Under the pieces are notes generated by a model that saw only the letters and a list, made by a program, of their open reading frames with translations, was not told where the DNA came from and made no database searches. Shown here piece by piece: positions 13,505-14,562 of a stretch of 14,562 nucleotides of DNA. A program made the position numbers and the translations under genes. Source of the stretch: an uncultured Bdellovibrionales bacterium (lineage in GTDB: Bacteria > Bdellovibrionota > FAC87 > UBA2466); contig CALCZU010000126.1 in assembly GCA_937903155.1 (NCBI GenBank), forward strand, positions 1-14,562, given 5' to 3'. Each line of letters opens with the position of its first letter. The stretch's first letter is position 1.

Positions 13505-14398
13505 ATGAGAGCGTTAGTGACAGGCGGTGCGGGATTTATTGGATCCAATCTTTGCTTTGAATTGGAAAGTCAGGGAATGGATGTCATTGCAGTCGATAAT
13601 TTCCATTCTTCGAAGATGGATAATCTTCGCGGTTTTAAAGGACGTTGTCTGACCCAAGACGTCGCTTCCGAATTTGAAGTCAAAGACAAACTCGATGTCA
13701 TTTTCCATCAAGCAGCGATTACCGATCCTCGCTATCATAACGACCAAGAAGTTTTCGAAAAAAACGTCGAAGGCTTTGAGAGAATGTTAAAGCTTTCAGA
13801 AAAGCACCAAGCGAAACTGGTCTATGCTTCGACTGCAGGACTTTACGGCAACGGTCCGATTCCCATGAAAGAAGACCAGCCAAAAGAAATTCTTTCTCCG
13901 TACGGAAAGTCGAAATTAGTGGCCGATGAAATGGCAGAAAAATTATTTGCGCGTCGTCATATTGTAGGGCTTCGTTATTTCAATGTTTTTGGTCTGAGAG
14001 AAGCGACAAAAGGCCGTCCCGCTTCGATGATTTACCATCTCGCTTGCCAGATGAAAGCGGGTAAAGCTCCGCGGATTTTTAAATGGGGCGAACAAGTTCG
14101 GGATTTTGTGTATGTGAAAGATGTCGTTGCGGCAAATCTTTGCGCGATGAATGGAAAGTCGGGAATTTACAATGTCGGAACCGGAGTCGGAACGACTTTC
14201 AATGAACTTATCAAAGTTTTAAATGAAGTTTTAAAAACCTCTTTTGAACCCGAATTTTTTGACATGCCTTATGATCCAAAAACCTACCAAAACAACACGG
14301 TCGCAGATGTTGAGCACGCGAAAAAAGGAATCGGCTTTACCGCAGCGTGGGATTTTAAGAACGCGGTTGCGGATTACTTAAGCCTTCTACAGCCCTGA
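13505..14398 (+). CDS. hldD: ADP-L-glycero-D-manno-heptose 6-epimerase
   Basis: Converts ADP-D-glycero-D-manno-heptose to the L-glycero form used by heptosyltransferases. The 297 residues (E. coli enzyme about 310) are an extended SDR with GGAGFIG at 7-13, YASTAGLYGNG at 107-117, SPYGKSK giving Tyr133-xxx-Lys137, VFGLREATKGRPAS at 161-174, EQVRDFVYVKDVV at 196-208 and GIYNVGTG later. Tyr133 and Lys169 correspond to the two acid/base residues of E. coli HldD (Tyr140, Lys178), and YGNG plus the KGRPAS segment separate it from GalE-type relatives. The ribosome site before the ATG is weak. It is separate from gmhA and gmhB by over 6 kb and sits alone, facing a GT-C-like gene. Confidence 0.88.
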   Translation: MRALVTGGAGFIGSNLCFELESQGMDVIAVDNFHSSKMDNLRGFKGRCLTQDVASEFEVKDKLDVIFHQAAITDPRYHNDQEVFEKNVEGFERMLKLSEKHQAKLVYASTAGLYGNGPIPMKEDQPKEILSPYGKSKLVADEMAEKLFARRHIVGLRYFNVFGLREATKGRPASMIYHLACQMKAGKAPRIFKWGEQVRDFVYVKDVVAANLCAMNGKSGIYNVGTGVGTTFNELIKVLNEVLKTSFEPEFFDMPYDPKTYQNNTVADVEHAKKGIGFTAAWDFKNAVADYLSLLQP

Positions 14399-14417
14399 AA
14401 ACACCGTCTTTCCGAGC

Positions 14418-14438
14418 ACTTCGAAGTCCTTTGTTTTT
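14418..14438 (+). terminator. weak hairpin and T-run after hldD
   Basis: The palindrome ACTTCGAAGT (14418-14427) is followed by CCTTTGTTTTT. The stem can be only three to four pairs once a loop is allowed, so termination here is doubtful. The rest of 14399-14497 shows no clear promoter. Confidence 0.2.
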
Positions 14439-14497
14439 AAATAGATTTAGGATTTTCGTTTTGCTATGGGTTACGAATGGTCTTTAAGCACGGGTTG

Positions 14498-14562
14498 ATG
14501 AAACGCTCCTTTTTGTTCCTGTTTTTAGTTTTTTTGCCTCTCGGTTTAGAAGCAAAAAAACT
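14498..14562 (+). CDS. N-terminus of an exported protein, cut by the window edge
   Basis: The frame from ATG 14498 reads MKRSFLFLFLVFLPLGLEAKK, a basic start followed by a strongly hydrophobic core and a probable cleavage region near LEA, so the product is exported. Only 21 codons are present and the function cannot be told. An in-frame ATG at 14477 would add seven residues (MVFKHGL). Neither has a strong ribosome site, but 14498 gives the more typical signal peptide. Confidence 0.6.
   Translation, partial: MKRSFLFLFLVFLPLGLEAKK

Noticed and set aside
1..14562. CRISPR arrays, insertion sequences, integrases, toxin-antitoxin pairs or other defence genes.
   Set aside because: I saw no regularly spaced repeats, transposase or integrase motifs, or paired small toxin-like genes. 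The tRNA shows no duplicated 3' end that would mark an integration site.

Overview
The window is chromosomal DNA from a Gram-negative bacterium. It carries Kdo and heptose (LPS inner core) genes, an ABC-2 polysaccharide exporter, secreted and outer-membrane-type proteins, and a sigma-54 promoter. Base composition is moderate by eye. The mix would suit a Bdellovibrio-like or deltaproteobacterial lineage, but nothing here fixes the taxon.

Positions 1-7475 are a plus-strand envelope-sugar operon. It may begin beside a dispersed intergenic repeat at the left edge. In order it encodes an NAD-dependent sugar epimerase, KdsA, KdsD, GmhB, a Wzm-type permease, a Wzt-type ATPase, a two-domain glycosyltransferase and GmhA. 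From kdsA to the glycosyltransferase the genes overlap or nearly touch (ATGA, TGATG or GTGA junctions, or a 3-bp gap), so they are probably translated as a coupled unit. KdsA and KdsD make Kdo-8-phosphate. GmhA and GmhB supply two steps to NDP-heptose. Wzm/Wzt exports a lipid-linked glycan. HldD, the epimerase that finishes ADP-heptose, lies alone at 13505-14398. The kinase/adenylyltransferase (HldE) and KdsB, KdsC and WaaA are not in the window.

Positions 7653-9591 hold a small secreted protein converging with a probable outer-membrane beta-barrel protein (1 bp between stop codons), then a PaaI-type hotdog thioesterase. A tRNA-Arg(TCG) and malate dehydrogenase follow, both on the minus strand.

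Positions 10803-11122 are a regulatory intergenic region. It has an inverted repeat across the probable mdh promoter, a nested inverted repeat at upstream-activator distance, and a full consensus-like sigma-54 promoter in front of a small YqjD/ElaB-like membrane protein. That gene ends in a clear terminator. A multi-pass GT-C-like membrane protein lies on the minus strand, divergent from hldD. The right edge cuts a gene that starts with a signal peptide.

I found no convincing new multi-gene system. The points most worth a second look are the sigma-54-controlled membrane protein, an epimerase whose YxxxK lysine is glutamine, a glycosyltransferase with one domain apparently inactive, and a beta-sandwich/beta-barrel fusion.
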